Positions 8,863 through 17,810 of a DNA stretch of 64,000 bases are shown piece by piece. The translations under genes were made by a program, and so were the position numbers. Where the stretch lies: positions 1 through 64,000 of the forward strand of contig JAAZFC010000036.1 in NCBI GenBank assembly GCA_012511955.1. The letters run 5' to 3'. Source of the stretch: Fibrobacter sp. GTDB lineage: Bacteria > Fibrobacterota > Fibrobacteria > Fibrobacterales > Fibrobacteraceae. Each line of letters begins with the position of its first letter. The stretch's first letter is position 1. The notes under the pieces are model-generated. The model searched no databases. It had not been told where the DNA came from and saw only the letters and a program-made list of their open reading frames with translations.

Positions 8863-9720
8863 TTATAAAATCCCACCGAAAGAATGGCCCAAAGGTATGT
8901 TTTTTCCTTCGTATTTAGGAGCTCTCTTTTCTAACTCACCAACCAACCACTGATAGGATTCATCTATATCGTCACTGAATTTCATATAATCCATATCTTC
9001 GGGATCAATTACGGCGGTTTCCACCAAGTAATCCCAATTTACCACAGTTTTCCAAAATTCTGAGCCGAATATCAATATCGGTAGTGTTTCAATTTTGCCT
9101 GTTTGAATAAGCGTTAACACTTCGAAAAGTTCATCAAAGGTCCCCCAACCTCCAGGGAAAACAACCAATGCACGAGCTTTAAACAAAAACCAGAATTTGC
9201 GTATAAAAAAGTAACGAAATTGAATATTTAACTCTGGGCTAATATAGGGATTAGGGTGTTGTTCATAGGGTAATTTTATATTTAAACCCACATTGAGGCA
9301 ATCCGCATCACTAGCACCACGATTTCCCGCTTCCATTATCCCAGGTCCACCACCAGTGCAAAGGGCATAAAATTCAGGGCGATTTTTACCCCAAATCGCT
9401 AAGCGACGCGAAAGTTCTCGACAATCATCATAAGACTGAGCAATCTTTTCTAGCCTTTCCAAACGAAGCTTTTCCCTTTCATAATTATCCGCATTAGGGT
9501 CTAACTTTGCTCGCAACTCATCTATTTCTTCTTGGGGCAGAGTGCGCGCCGAACCAAAACAAGCTATGGTGTGCTTAACTTTGCTTGTTTCATAGCTGAC
9601 ATCGGGAGCTAAAAACTCTGACAATATACGCACTTGCCGCCCCTGGGGGCTGTTTAAAAAATCCATATTTTCGTGAGCCATTAAAGGGGATGCGCTATTG
9701 TCGTTATTCTTTTTAGTCAT
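8863..9720 (-). CDS. LOG family protein (nucleotide 5'-monophosphate phosphoribohydrolase-like)
   Basis: A 285-residue LOG/TIGR00730-type Rossmann protein. GGGPGIMEAGNRGA and the hallmark PGGWGTFDE (PGGxGTxxE) are present. The family cleaves cytokinin riboside 5'-monophosphates or other nucleoside monophosphates to the free base plus ribose 5-phosphate; in non-plant bacteria the physiological substrate is usually unclear. An N-terminal extension of ~45 residues precedes the conserved core. A Shine-Dalgarno (AAGGAG) precedes the ATG and a TATAAT box (9762-9767) lies ~40 nt upstream. The kinase follows on the same strand. Confidence 0.88.
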   Translation of the reverse strand: MTKKNNDNSASPLMAHENMDFLNSPQGRQVRILSEFLAPDVSYETSKVKHTIACFGSARTLPQEEIDELRAKLDPNADNYEREKLRLERLEKIAQSYDDCRELSRRLAIWGKNRPEFYALCTGGGPGIMEAGNRGASDADCLNVGLNIKLPYEQHPNPYISPELNIQFRYFFIRKFWFLFKARALVVFPGGWGTFDELFEVLTLIQTGKIETLPILIFGSEFWKTVVNWDYLVETAVIDPEDMDYMKFSDDIDESYQWLVGELEKRAPKYEGKNIPLGHSFGGIL

Positions 9721-9761
9721 AAAAACTCCTTATAACATTTATTTAATAAGTACTTCTTTAT

Positions 9762-9767
9762 ATTATA
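9762..9767 (-). promoter_or_regulatory. -10 box (TATAAT) before the LOG-family gene
   Basis: On the minus strand a perfect TATAAT lies 42 nt before the start codon and would give a leader of about 35 nt that includes the AAGGAG ribosome binding site. No strong -35 is visible at 17 nt. Confidence 0.5.
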
Positions 9768-9850
9768 CCATAAGAAAACAAAAGTGGGTTTATTTTTTTA
9801 TAACTTAAGTTATTGATTTTTTTGACGATAACATTAATAGCATTGTTTTA

Positions 9851-9873
9851 CACTAGGGATTTTTTGCCTAGTG
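9851..9873. promoter_or_regulatory. Perfect 7-bp inverted repeat upstream of the flagellar sigma-54 promoter
   Basis: CACTAGG (9851-9857) and CCTAGTG (9867-9873) form a perfect dyad with a 9-nt T-rich spacer. It lies 56 nt before the sigma-54 element, the range where enhancer-binding activators of the FleQ/FlrC/NtrC type bind. A hairpin terminator is unlikely because no gene ends here. Function is inferred from position. Confidence 0.45.
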
Positions 9874-9928
9874 CTAGAATTTTTTCCCCTAAATCTGCTT
9901 TTAAGTGCATATTTTGTTGGTTTTTATA

Positions 9929-9945
9929 TTGGCACTATATTTGCT
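9929..9945 (+). promoter_or_regulatory. Sigma-54 (RpoN) promoter of the flagellar operon
   Basis: TTGGCAC-N5-TTGCT with exactly 10 nt between the GG (9931-9932) and GC (9943-9944) dinucleotides, the canonical -24/-12 spacing. Transcription would start near 9955-9957, about 18 nt before flgB. Sigma-54 control of basal-body genes is common in flagellated Gram-negative bacteria. The 253-nt gap 9721-9973 otherwise holds the -10 for the divergent LOG gene and the inverted repeat at 9851-9873. Confidence 0.85.
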
Positions 9946-9973
9946 TTGTATTTAAAAAACAACGGCAAATATT

Positions 9974-10390
9974 ATGATTTTAAAAAATACTGTATTTCAA
10001 CACACCAGCATTCCCACATTAAAAAAGAGCTTAGACGCAGCTTCTTTGCGAGGCAAAGCTATTGCCAATAATATTGCTAATGTAAACACACCTGGTTATA
10101 GGCGCATCGAAGTAGCCTTTGAGGATAAGCTCAAAGACGCTTTAGATGAGCATCAAAAGCATTTAACCCGTACAAATAAAAACCACGCTTACGGTGGCAG
10201 ACCTCATATTGAAATGCTTAAACCCATCGCCTATAGAAGTGATGATATTACTCAACCAGGGGAAGAAAATAATGTGGATATTGATATGGAAAACGCAAAA
10301 CTTGCGGAAACACAGTTACATTTTGATTTTACGGTACGCTTTTTGCGTGATAGACTTGAAACCATAGCAGATTCTTATAAAATTCGTTAG
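9974..10390 (+). CDS. flgB: Flagellar basal-body rod protein FlgB
   Basis: A 138-residue proximal rod subunit. It carries the axial-protein N-terminal motif AIANNIANVNTPGYRR near residues 28-43 and a C-terminal helix (TQLHFDFTVRFLRDRLETI) typical of FlgB. It is exported by the flagellar type III apparatus and assembles the proximal rod with FlgC and FliE. It is the first gene after the sigma-54 promoter, and flgC follows after 9 bp. The start ATG is the only one giving a normal FlgB N-terminus. Confidence 0.95.
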   Translation: MILKNTVFQHTSIPTLKKSLDAASLRGKAIANNIANVNTPGYRRIEVAFEDKLKDALDEHQKHLTRTNKNHAYGGRPHIEMLKPIAYRSDDITQPGEENNVDIDMENAKLAETQLHFDFTVRFLRDRLETIADSYKIR

Positions 10391-10399
10391 GAGTAGCTT

Positions 10400-10906
10400 A
10401 TGCCCATGGCAGGATTTTTCACAGGTTTAAACATTAGCGCCACTGGCCTTAGGGCTCAGCGCGTTAAGCAAAATGTCATTGCTAGCAACTTAGCCAATGC
10501 CGAAACCACTCGCACTGCCGAAGGCGGTCCCTATCGTCGTCAAAGAGTGGTGCTCGAAGCCGACCCCATTGAATTTGACAAGTTTTTAATCCAAGAGCAA
10601 GATAAAATTGCCGGTCGCAAAACTCAACTGGGACACATGAACATCCCCCAACCTGAATGGCCCATCGCCGAAGAAAATATTGGTTCAGGGGTAAAAGTTG
10701 CCGCCATCGAAGACGACCAAGCACCTTTTCGCATGGTTTATGACCCCGACCATCCCGATGCCAACGAAAGCGGATATGTAGCCATGCCCAATGTGAATGT
10801 AATAGAAGAAATGGTAGATATGATCGCTGCTACTAGAGCTTATGAAGCTAACGCCACCGCTTTTAATGCCACCAAAGCTATGATACAAAAAGCCATAGAA
10901 CTGTGA
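10400..10906 (+). CDS. flgC: Flagellar basal-body rod protein FlgC
   Basis: A 168-residue proximal rod protein, somewhat longer than the usual ~135-140. The N-terminal motif SATGLRAQRVKQNVIASNLANAETT and the C-terminal block YVAMPNVNVIEEMVDMIAATRAYEAN are diagnostic. The extra length is in the central region (about residues 60-105), where rod proteins vary. A GGAG ribosome binding site lies before the ATG. It is the second gene of the flg/fli operon. Confidence 0.95.
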   Translation: MPMAGFFTGLNISATGLRAQRVKQNVIASNLANAETTRTAEGGPYRRQRVVLEADPIEFDKFLIQEQDKIAGRKTQLGHMNIPQPEWPIAEENIGSGVKVAAIEDDQAPFRMVYDPDHPDANESGYVAMPNVNVIEEMVDMIAATRAYEANATAFNATKAMIQKAIEL

Positions 10907-10911
10907 GTTAA

Positions 10912-11154
10912 ATGATGAATGCAGTGAAAATTGAAGAATTTATGCGTTTGCGAGAAGCTGCCCTGCAAAAAATGGCAAAACCCGCAAAGCAAGCACCAAA
11001 AGTCCAAGAGAAGGTACAGAGCACCAAGCAAATGGTTAAAAATCCTGGGGAAAGTGCCGATTACTATAAGAATAAGACTTTTGAATTGAGAATAAAGGCA
11101 GGCCAAGGCCTTCCTGTGAGAAAAATGGGTAATTTAATAGATGTAAGTGCTTAG
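10912..11154 (+). CDS. Small unknown protein inside the flagellar operon
   Basis: An 80-residue basic, Lys/Gln-rich protein lying between flgC (5-bp gap) and fliE (19-bp gap), where most bacteria have no gene. The N-terminal third is helical (EEFMRLREAALQKM), the middle is Lys/Pro/Gln-rich and probably disordered, and it ends GLPVRKMGNLIDVSA, a compact motif that looks conserved. It has no signal peptide. I do not recognise it. Its position suggests a basal-body or export-apparatus accessory factor, which is inference only. The alternative start is the second ATG one codon later. Confidence 0.6.
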   Translation: MMNAVKIEEFMRLREAALQKMAKPAKQAPKVQEKVQSTKQMVKNPGESADYYKNKTFELRIKAGQGLPVRKMGNLIDVSA

Positions 11155-11173
11155 CAGCCTGAGGTAATTTGAT

Positions 11174-11476
11174 ATGGAAAACATTAATAAAATCAACGAT
11201 CTACAACCTTTAAAAGGGCTTTCCCCTCAAAAGGCCGCGCCTAATAAAGCTGATGCGCCAAAATTCGACGATATGCTCAAAGGTTTTTTGAAAGATGTTA
11301 ACCAAATGCAAAACACCGCCGATGAGTCCATTCAAAAAATGGTGGCAGGCGAAGTTAAAGATGTGCATCAAGTAATGCTAGCGGTACAAGAAGCAAAAAT
11401 CGCTTTTAATATGATGCTAGAAATTCGCAATAAAACCATGGAGGCATACAACGAATTAATTCGCATGCGCGGTTAA
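11174..11476 (+). CDS. fliE: Flagellar hook-basal body complex protein FliE
   Basis: A 100-residue FliE, the adaptor between the MS ring and the rod. The C-terminal ~70 residues match the family: FDDMLKGFLKDVNQMQ, then DVHQVMLAVQEAKIAFNMMLEIRNKTMEAYNELIRM. Ribosome binding site GAGG lies ~9 nt before the ATG. It precedes fliF, the usual order. Confidence 0.95.
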   Translation: MENINKINDLQPLKGLSPQKAAPNKADAPKFDDMLKGFLKDVNQMQNTADESIQKMVAGEVKDVHQVMLAVQEAKIAFNMMLEIRNKTMEAYNELIRMRG

Positions 11477-11515
11477 GTTGCTATTATTTCACTTTGATTG
11501 GGAGAGTCACTCAAT

Positions 11516-13054
11516 ATGTCTGAATTTTTTAAACAATTATTAACCCAATTACGGGATATTTGGGTTCGCTTTGATGCCATCCAAAAAACTTTGTTGGTCT
11601 CGGTTTTTCTTATAACTTTTGTCGGCTTGATTGTGGTGATTTCCATCCAAGGTTTTGGGAACGCTGGTTCTAATAAAGCGACCTTATTTGCCAATTTAGA
11701 TATGAATACCGCCGCCGAAATAACTGGTTTTCTTCAAGAAAATAAATTTGAGTATTCCCTAGACAACGATGGACGCACCATTTTAGTACCCAAAAGCACC
11801 GTACACGAAGTGCGTATGAATTTAGCCCGAGCGGGTTTACCCCGTGAGCAAGGCAAGGGTTACGAACTTTTCGATAAAAATCAATTGGGCATGACCGACT
11901 TTACCCAAAATCTTAATTATAAACGCGCGGTGGAAGCTGAGCTAATGCGCTCCATAGAAACTTTCCGCGAAGTGGAAAAATCTCGAGTGCATATTAACAT
12001 TCCTAAACAAACTATTTTTATGGAGAAAAAGGAAGAAGCCACTGCCTCAGTGATTGTTAAACTTCGCCCCGGAGAAAGCTTAAAAGAAAGACAAATTAAA
12101 GGCATTCAACATTTAGTTGCTAGCGCCGTAGAAGCTCTAAAAGCACGCCGCGTAACAATTTTAGACGACAGCGGTAATATGCTCACTAAAGGTTTTGCGG
12201 ACAATGCCATAGCTGAACACACTGATCACAACATGGAGCTTAAAAGATCTGTGGAAAACTACATGGAATTCCAAGTTATGGCTATTTTAGATGGCGTTTT
12301 AGGCCCCAACAAAGCTAGAGTAAAGGTAAATGCCGATTTAGATTTCGATCAAATTAATCGCACCGTAGAAACCTACGATCCCACCAAAAAAGTGGTGCGT
12401 TCCGAACAGCGTGACGATGGCACTAAACGCAATAGCCCCATTGTAGGCGACGAAACCAAAGAAGGTTCTATCACTAACTTTGAAATTAATCGTACCATTT
12501 CACAAATTGTGCAAAGTCCAGGCAATACGCGGCGCTTAACCGTTTCCGTTGCGGTGGATGGCAGCTATGAAAAAGACGCCCAAGGTAAATCTATTTACAA
12601 ACCCCGTTCCACCGAAGAATTGCAAGTTATGACACGACTAGTTCGCAATGCTGTTGGTTATTCCGAAGAACGCAATGACGATGTATTTGTAGCTTCGGTG
12701 CAATTTGATCGTTCCCATTTAGCCGACGAAATGCTAGCCCTAAAAGAGCTGGAAAAAAGAGAAATTTATGAAACCTGGGCGCTTAGAGGCGTATTAGTAC
12801 TAATGTTACTGCTTGGATTTATTTTCTTGCGTAAAGTAGCCACAGGGTTAATTGAGGCTATGAACCCTCCAGTACCTTCTTTTGCTAACATTGATTTAGC
12901 TACAGAAGAGCAAGAAGTTCCCGAGCATGTCAAAAGGCAAAATGAACTTTTGCAGCAGTTGGAACAGTATTCCGTTTCTAATCCGACTGCAGTGGCTGAA
13001 CTCTTACGCACATGGATGAACGAAGGACAAGACGGTAAGAAAGGAAATCGATAA
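11516..13054 (+). CDS. fliF: Flagellar MS-ring protein FliF
   Basis: A 512-residue MS-ring subunit. It has an N-terminal membrane segment (about residues 20-42), the ring-building YscJ/FliF domains containing GLPREQGKGYELFDK and VEAELMRSIETFREVEKSRVHI, a C-terminal membrane segment (LRGVLVLMLLLGFIFLRK, ~residues 418-435) and a cytoplasmic tail that would bind FliG. The start at 11516 is chosen because GGAGAG at 11501-11506 precedes it and because the longer reading begins at TTG. fliG follows after 1 bp. Confidence 0.95.
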   Translation: MSEFFKQLLTQLRDIWVRFDAIQKTLLVSVFLITFVGLIVVISIQGFGNAGSNKATLFANLDMNTAAEITGFLQENKFEYSLDNDGRTILVPKSTVHEVRMNLARAGLPREQGKGYELFDKNQLGMTDFTQNLNYKRAVEAELMRSIETFREVEKSRVHINIPKQTIFMEKKEEATASVIVKLRPGESLKERQIKGIQHLVASAVEALKARRVTILDDSGNMLTKGFADNAIAEHTDHNMELKRSVENYMEFQVMAILDGVLGPNKARVKVNADLDFDQINRTVETYDPTKKVVRSEQRDDGTKRNSPIVGDETKEGSITNFEINRTISQIVQSPGNTRRLTVSVAVDGSYEKDAQGKSIYKPRSTEELQVMTRLVRNAVGYSEERNDDVFVASVQFDRSHLADEMLALKELEKREIYETWALRGVLVLMLLLGFIFLRKVATGLIEAMNPPVPSFANIDLATEEQEVPEHVKRQNELLQQLEQYSVSNPTAVAELLRTWMNEGQDGKKGNR

Positions 13055-13055
13055 T

Positions 13056-14114
13056 ATGGCTAAAGGTTTTTATAAAAAAAATATCGGTGACAAATCGTTA
13101 AACAGCTCTTTATTCAATATTCCTGGTCCTAAAAAAGCCGCTATTTTAATGGTGGCCATGGGGTCAGAATCCAGCGCTAATATTTTCAAAAACTTAAATG
13201 AAATTGAAGTAGAAACTTTAACAGCGCAAATCGCCCGTTTAGAGGGAGTAACCCCTGAAATTAAACAACATGTTTTGACAGAATTTCATGAACTGAGTAC
13301 CGCAAAGCAATATGTAACCAGTGGTGGAATTGAATATGCACAAAAAGTACTAGAAGCTTCTATGGGACCGCGAAAAGCGCGGGAAATTTTAGAAAAAGTA
13401 ACTAGCACCATACGCACTACTGGATTTAATATGCTGGACAATGTAGAAACCAACCAGCTCATAGGATTTTTACAAAAAGAACACCCGCAAACGGTGGCTT
13501 TACTTTTAGCGCACATGAAACCCGACAAAGCCGCCACCACGCTTTCGGCTCTAAGTCCTGAAATGCAAGTAGAAGTTGCCACACGCATAGCTACCATGGA
13601 ATCCATATCCCCAGATGTATTAGCCCAAGTTGAACAACAACTTTCGCAAACTATGAAAAGCTTCTTTAGTGGAGATACCGCAGAGGTTGGCGGAGTTAAA
13701 TCTGTCGCCGAAATGCTTAATATGGTGGATCGCAGTGCCGAAAAGAATATTCTGGGAACCTTGGAAAGGGACGACCCCGAGTTGGCCACCGAAATCAAAG
13801 GACTTATGTTTGTGTTCGAAGATATGCTTTTGCTCGACGACAAATCCATGCAAAAAGTGCTCAAAGAGGTGGACAGCAAGGAATTGGCGCTGGCGCTCAA
13901 AGGAGCCAACGAACAAGTACAAGACAAGTTCTTTGCCAATATGTCTTCTCGGGCCGCCGAAATGATCAAAGAAGAGATTACCTTTATGGGGCCCAAACGC
14001 TTGCGCGAAGTAGAAGAAGCCCAACAAAAAATCGTGGATATTGTGCGCCGCTTAGAATCTGACAATGAAATCATCATTTCAGGTCGCGGTGGCGAGGACG
14101 ATATTATCGTATAG
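13056..14114 (+). CDS. fliG: Flagellar motor switch protein FliG
   Basis: A 352-residue rotor protein. N-terminal KKAAILMVAMGSESSANIFKNL binds FliF; the middle holds EHPQTVALLLAHM, the family's EHPQ motif contacting FliM; the C-terminal torque domain includes LERDDPELATEIKGLMFVFEDM, with charged residues that act on the stator, and FMGPKRLREVEEAQ. All three domains are present. A 281-residue reading on the opposite strand is a shadow of this gene. Confidence 0.96.
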   Translation: MAKGFYKKNIGDKSLNSSLFNIPGPKKAAILMVAMGSESSANIFKNLNEIEVETLTAQIARLEGVTPEIKQHVLTEFHELSTAKQYVTSGGIEYAQKVLEASMGPRKAREILEKVTSTIRTTGFNMLDNVETNQLIGFLQKEHPQTVALLLAHMKPDKAATTLSALSPEMQVEVATRIATMESISPDVLAQVEQQLSQTMKSFFSGDTAEVGGVKSVAEMLNMVDRSAEKNILGTLERDDPELATEIKGLMFVFEDMLLLDDKSMQKVLKEVDSKELALALKGANEQVQDKFFANMSSRAAEMIKEEITFMGPKRLREVEEAQQKIVDIVRRLESDNEIIISGRGGEDDIIV

Positions 14115-14121
14115 GTTTCCC

Positions 14122-14922
14122 ATGACTGCAAGCAATTTTTCTGAAAACGCCGAAAAGCTGTTTAGCTCTCTTTCTCAAAAGAACTCCGAGAGCAAACCGC
14201 TTAAGGCGATTATAAAAGGCAATCAGGCATTAAACGAGTTTCAACTCCAGCATTTTAAAACTCCTGGTCGCAAATTTGTAAATCCCCAAGAAAAAATCGA
14301 ACAAGAACTGCAACAACTCAAACATCAGTTACAAATAGCCGAAAACAACTTAAGCGCCGCGGAAAAAGCGTTTGAGCAGCGTTTAGATAAAGAGACTCAA
14401 AAAGCTTATGAGCGTGGTAAAGCAGAAGGTATGGCCGAAGCTTATGAGAAGGCGCAACAAGAGTTCAATGAAAAATTTAATGCTTTTGCTAGTGAAACTA
14501 GCACTTCCTTAGAATCCATTTCTGCAGCTTATGACTCTCGTTGCAAGGAAATAGAGTCCCAAGCGGTGGATTTAAGCATCGGCCTTGCCCAGAGATTATT
14601 TTGCATTTTATCCACTGCCGACCAGCAAATTATAAGTAATGTAATTAGCGAAGGCATGGGTTATTTGGGCCAAGAAGAAGAACTAACCATCATCGTAAAC
14701 CCCCATGACGAAGAATGGGCTCAAGAAAGTCAAAGTTTTTGGCTCCCGCTGAGTTCAGCGGTGAGAAATATAAAAATCAGTGCAGACGACCGAGTGCAAC
14801 GAGGAGGTTGCATTATAGAATCTGCAAAAGGTGCGCAAATTGAACTTGCAATAGACAAAATCTTAGCCAAATTCGAAGATGCTGTACGCAACCATTACCA
14901 ACTTTACCAATCCAATGAATAA
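14122..14922 (+). CDS. fliH: Flagellar assembly protein FliH
   Basis: A 266-residue protein fitting FliH, the stator-like regulator of the FliI ATPase in flagellar type III export. A long Gln/Glu/Ala-rich coiled coil occupies ~residues 55-130 (QEKIEQELQQLKHQLQ onward, with AYERGKAEGMAEAYEKA), followed by a globular C-terminal domain with the VNPHDEEW and RVQRGGCIIES patterns that FliH/YscL/V-ATPase E subunits share. The start at 14122 is used; the longer reading would overlap fliG by 50 bp. It overlaps fliI by 8 bp, suggesting translational coupling. Confidence 0.88.
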   Translation: MTASNFSENAEKLFSSLSQKNSESKPLKAIIKGNQALNEFQLQHFKTPGRKFVNPQEKIEQELQQLKHQLQIAENNLSAAEKAFEQRLDKETQKAYERGKAEGMAEAYEKAQQEFNEKFNAFASETSTSLESISAAYDSRCKEIESQAVDLSIGLAQRLFCILSTADQQIISNVISEGMGYLGQEEELTIIVNPHDEEWAQESQSFWLPLSSAVRNIKISADDRVQRGGCIIESAKGAQIELAIDKILAKFEDAVRNHYQLYQSNE

Positions 14923-16249
14923 TTTAAGTGATTTTATTTTGCCACGCATGGCGGACGAACACTTTGCCGAGCTCAAAGGCCGAGTGGCTAAAATCATTGG
15001 TTTAGTTATGGAATGCGATGGTCCTTCGGCGAGTATTGGAGAATTATGCGCCATATATTCAGGGGCCCAAGTGGTTTCCCAAGCCGAAGTGGTAGGTTTT
15101 CGCGATGGTCGCACTTTGCTTATGTCATTGGGTGAGTTAGAAGGCATTAGACCAGGAATGGAAGTGGTAGCTTTAGGGAACACCTTATCTGCTCCTGTGG
15201 GTCCAGAATTACTTGGAAGAGTCATAGACGGATTGGGGCAACCCATGGACGATCTCGGCAAGCTAGAAGTCAAAGAAAGACGCAGTATCTACGCCGATGC
15301 CCCCAGCGCCATGCAACGCACTAGAATCAGCGAAACTTTTCATACTGGAATACGTGCCATTGACTCTTTTTTGACTATCGGTCAAGGGCAACGCATGGGT
15401 ATTTTCGCAGGTTCTGGCGTGGGAAAAAGCGTAACTATGGGAATGATTGCCCGCAATGGTCTCGCAGAAATCAATGTAATCGCTTTGGTGGGCGAACGAG
15501 GGCGAGAAGTCAGGGAGTTTATTGAAAAAGATTTGGGACCCGAAGGCCTAGCTCGATCGGTGGTAGTGGTAGCTACTTCGGATCAACCTTCATTGGTACG
15601 CCTTAAAGCGAGCTTTTTAGCCACTACCGTCGCAGAATATTTTAGAGATCAAGGCAAACAAGTGCTTTTAATGCTGGATTCCACCACCCGTTTGGCCATG
15701 GCTCAGCGCGAAATTGGTTTAGCCGTGGGCGAACCCCCCACCACCAAAGGCTACACACCCTCGGTTTTCGCCATGATTCCCAAACTTTTAGAAAGAGCTG
15801 GAAATTCGGACAAAGGTTCTATTACAGGGCTTTATACAGTGCTGGTAGAAGGTGATGACATGGATGACCCCATTGCAGACACGGTGCGCTCTGTGCTAGA
15901 TGGGCATATTGTACTTTCCCGAGCTTTAGCTTCGCGCAATCATTATCCAGCCATCGATGTTTTATCTAGCGTTAGTCGCTGTCGCACCGATGTGGCCTCC
16001 GATGAACTTAAATCTTTAACCAATCCATTACTATCTTCCTTAGCAACTTACCAAAAAGCTGAAGATATGATCAGAATTGGCGCATATTCTCATGGTAGTG
16101 ATCCAGAAATAGACCAAGCAATAAAACAACATCCTCCATTGCTAAAGTTTTTGCAACAAAACTTAAATGAAGGTTCTGAAAACATTGACGGGTTAAAAAC
16201 CTTGGAAGAAATTAACAGACTAACGGTTCAAAAACCTACTCAAACCTGA
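14915..16249 (+). CDS. fliI: Flagellum-specific ATPase FliI
   Basis: A 444-residue export ATPase. Walker A GIFAGSGVGKS lies near residue 155 and Walker B VLLMLDSTTRLAMAQREIG near residue 240; ALVGERGREVREFIE and RSVLDGHIVLSRALA are further F1-like family signatures. Start at 14915 overlaps the end of fliH. The gene ends the operon seen here; fliJ, which normally follows, is absent. Its last 14 bp overlap the 3' end of the converging sprA. Confidence 0.96.
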   Translation: MNNLSDFILPRMADEHFAELKGRVAKIIGLVMECDGPSASIGELCAIYSGAQVVSQAEVVGFRDGRTLLMSLGELEGIRPGMEVVALGNTLSAPVGPELLGRVIDGLGQPMDDLGKLEVKERRSIYADAPSAMQRTRISETFHTGIRAIDSFLTIGQGQRMGIFAGSGVGKSVTMGMIARNGLAEINVIALVGERGREVREFIEKDLGPEGLARSVVVVATSDQPSLVRLKASFLATTVAEYFRDQGKQVLLMLDSTTRLAMAQREIGLAVGEPPTTKGYTPSVFAMIPKLLERAGNSDKGSITGLYTVLVEGDDMDDPIADTVRSVLDGHIVLSRALASRNHYPAIDVLSSVSRCRTDVASDELKSLTNPLLSSLATYQKAEDMIRIGAYSHGSDPEIDQAIKQHPPLLKFLQQNLNEGSENIDGLKTLEEINRLTVQKPTQT

Positions 16250-17795
16250 GTAACAAAGCTATTTCAAAACGCAATATTTGCACATTATGCGTGCCACCAT
16301 CGTGCATTTTTTCGCGTATATATTGATACTCAACAAAAGCATTAGCCGTGGCCATTTTGTTGAAGCGATAACCTGCGGAAGGTCGTACATGAAACTCATA
16401 GCGACGGGTGGGAGTTTGGGAAACGGGTTCATCGAACATGGGATAATAAACCGCATAGCATTCTGGACCAATTTCTGTGCATCCATCTGGAATGTATTTA
16501 TCCACATCCCCCGCCACTTCATTTAATATTAACGGTTCATAGCCAGGAATTATAGGCCGTTCACGGTAGCTTTCGCGTTCAAAAGTCATGCCTGTAGCAA
16601 GTTTCAAATTAATATCATTTTTAAGGCGGAAATACCACTTAAAAAGCTGGAACCCACGAGCGGTTTTAAGGTCGTAGCCCACAGTTAGCTCATCGCCTAT
16701 GCGGAAATTATGGGTTTCGTTGCTGTCGGTGTGCATCCACGGCACTTTCAAAAAAGATGCCAGGGTATCCGTGCTTTCTGTAGGCCAACCCGGAGTGGGC
16801 ACCACTTGCATTTTAGGGCGGCGCAAGGAATGCTCTAAAGTTAGAGTAATATCGTTGTCTATGCGGATATTTTTGGGGGTTAAAGCCGAAATTCGCAATA
16901 ATGGATTGAAATTCCAAGTTTTACGCCACTCATCTTCAGAACTTTGGGCGGTGCGCACACTGCGTACAAAAGTATAGTCTGTGCGGTGATTGGCACTCAA
17001 GCTGCGCAATTTAGATTTAAGAATGTCTAAGCGATGGGCAAAATTGGGAATATTTACCCCAATTCCCACCTTGGGCCAAGTGGTGGTAGTGTCTAAATAC
17101 AACGGCGTTTCTCGGTGCTGGGTAAATTCCTGACTCCACAAAATATCCGTGGAAAGGCCAATATCCCAGATGGGCAAAGTAAGATTAGTCCCCCCCGTGG
17201 CACGACGATTAACCCCATGATTAAAGTTTTTACGATAAACCAATGTATCTACGGTTTTACTGCGATATTGCCCAAATTTCTCAAAATCCTCTCTTTCAGT
17301 GAGCCCCATATCACCCGAAACCACATTCCACAAGCTGCGATGCCTAAAACCATCTCCTAGCCCCAAACTGTAAAGCCAATATTGACCCGGCATTACTCCC
17401 TGCTGGTTATATAAGTGGGAAAGAGTAAAATCTTCGCCCCTAGTGCCCAAATCCACCGCCCAAGTGGCTCGGAGCTCGCGCCAACGCAACTTGTCTAGAG
17501 CCTTAGTAATAGCATTTTTACCACCAATACCAAATAAATCTACCAATCTCAATGTGGGGTTAAATTCAAACCTATTGCTTTGCTGTATGCTCCAAAAGTT
17601 TTTGTTGTGCATATCAGAGTTGAAAAAATCAAAATCATCGGGGATGGATTTTACTTGGTTAAATGACCCACCATAAGAAATGCTCATAGGCAAAAAGGGA
17701 ATCATCATAGGGGTAAAATTCAATCTAAAATCTTGATTACGATCTTTTTCGTTGCGCAATATGCCATAATCTTTGCCATAAGCTCTATCCCCCAC
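16236..17795 (-). CDS. sprA: SprA C-terminal part, separated from the rest by an in-frame TGA
   Basis: A 519-codon stretch in the same frame as the gene upstream. The reading is continuous through YRIDKVGDRAYGKDYGILR once the TGA at 17811-17813 is read through. The sequence is a run of amphipathic aromatic-rich strands ending in ILRFEIALLLRFE, the pattern of the closing strands of the giant SprA barrel. The GTG at 17795 has no credible ribosome binding site, so an independent protein is unlikely. The gene is therefore best treated as the 3' quarter of sprA (about 2,270 codons in all, close to known SprA proteins). Confidence 0.75.
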   Translation of the reverse strand: MGDRAYGKDYGILRNEKDRNQDFRLNFTPMMIPFLPMSISYGGSFNQVKSIPDDFDFFNSDMHNKNFWSIQQSNRFEFNPTLRLVDLFGIGGKNAITKALDKLRWRELRATWAVDLGTRGEDFTLSHLYNQQGVMPGQYWLYSLGLGDGFRHRSLWNVVSGDMGLTEREDFEKFGQYRSKTVDTLVYRKNFNHGVNRRATGGTNLTLPIWDIGLSTDILWSQEFTQHRETPLYLDTTTTWPKVGIGVNIPNFAHRLDILKSKLRSLSANHRTDYTFVRSVRTAQSSEDEWRKTWNFNPLLRISALTPKNIRIDNDITLTLEHSLRRPKMQVVPTPGWPTESTDTLASFLKVPWMHTDSNETHNFRIGDELTVGYDLKTARGFQLFKWYFRLKNDINLKLATGMTFERESYRERPIIPGYEPLILNEVAGDVDKYIPDGCTEIGPECYAVYYPMFDEPVSQTPTRRYEFHVRPSAGYRFNKMATANAFVEYQYIREKMHDGGTHNVQILRFEIALLLRFE

Positions 17796-17810
17796 TTTAT
17801 CGATACGATA

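Noticed and set aside
13286-14131. Long open frame opposite fliG (281 codons)
   Set aside because: It is antisense to an intact, well-conserved fliG and has a low-complexity Ser-rich composition with no motif; it is a shadow.
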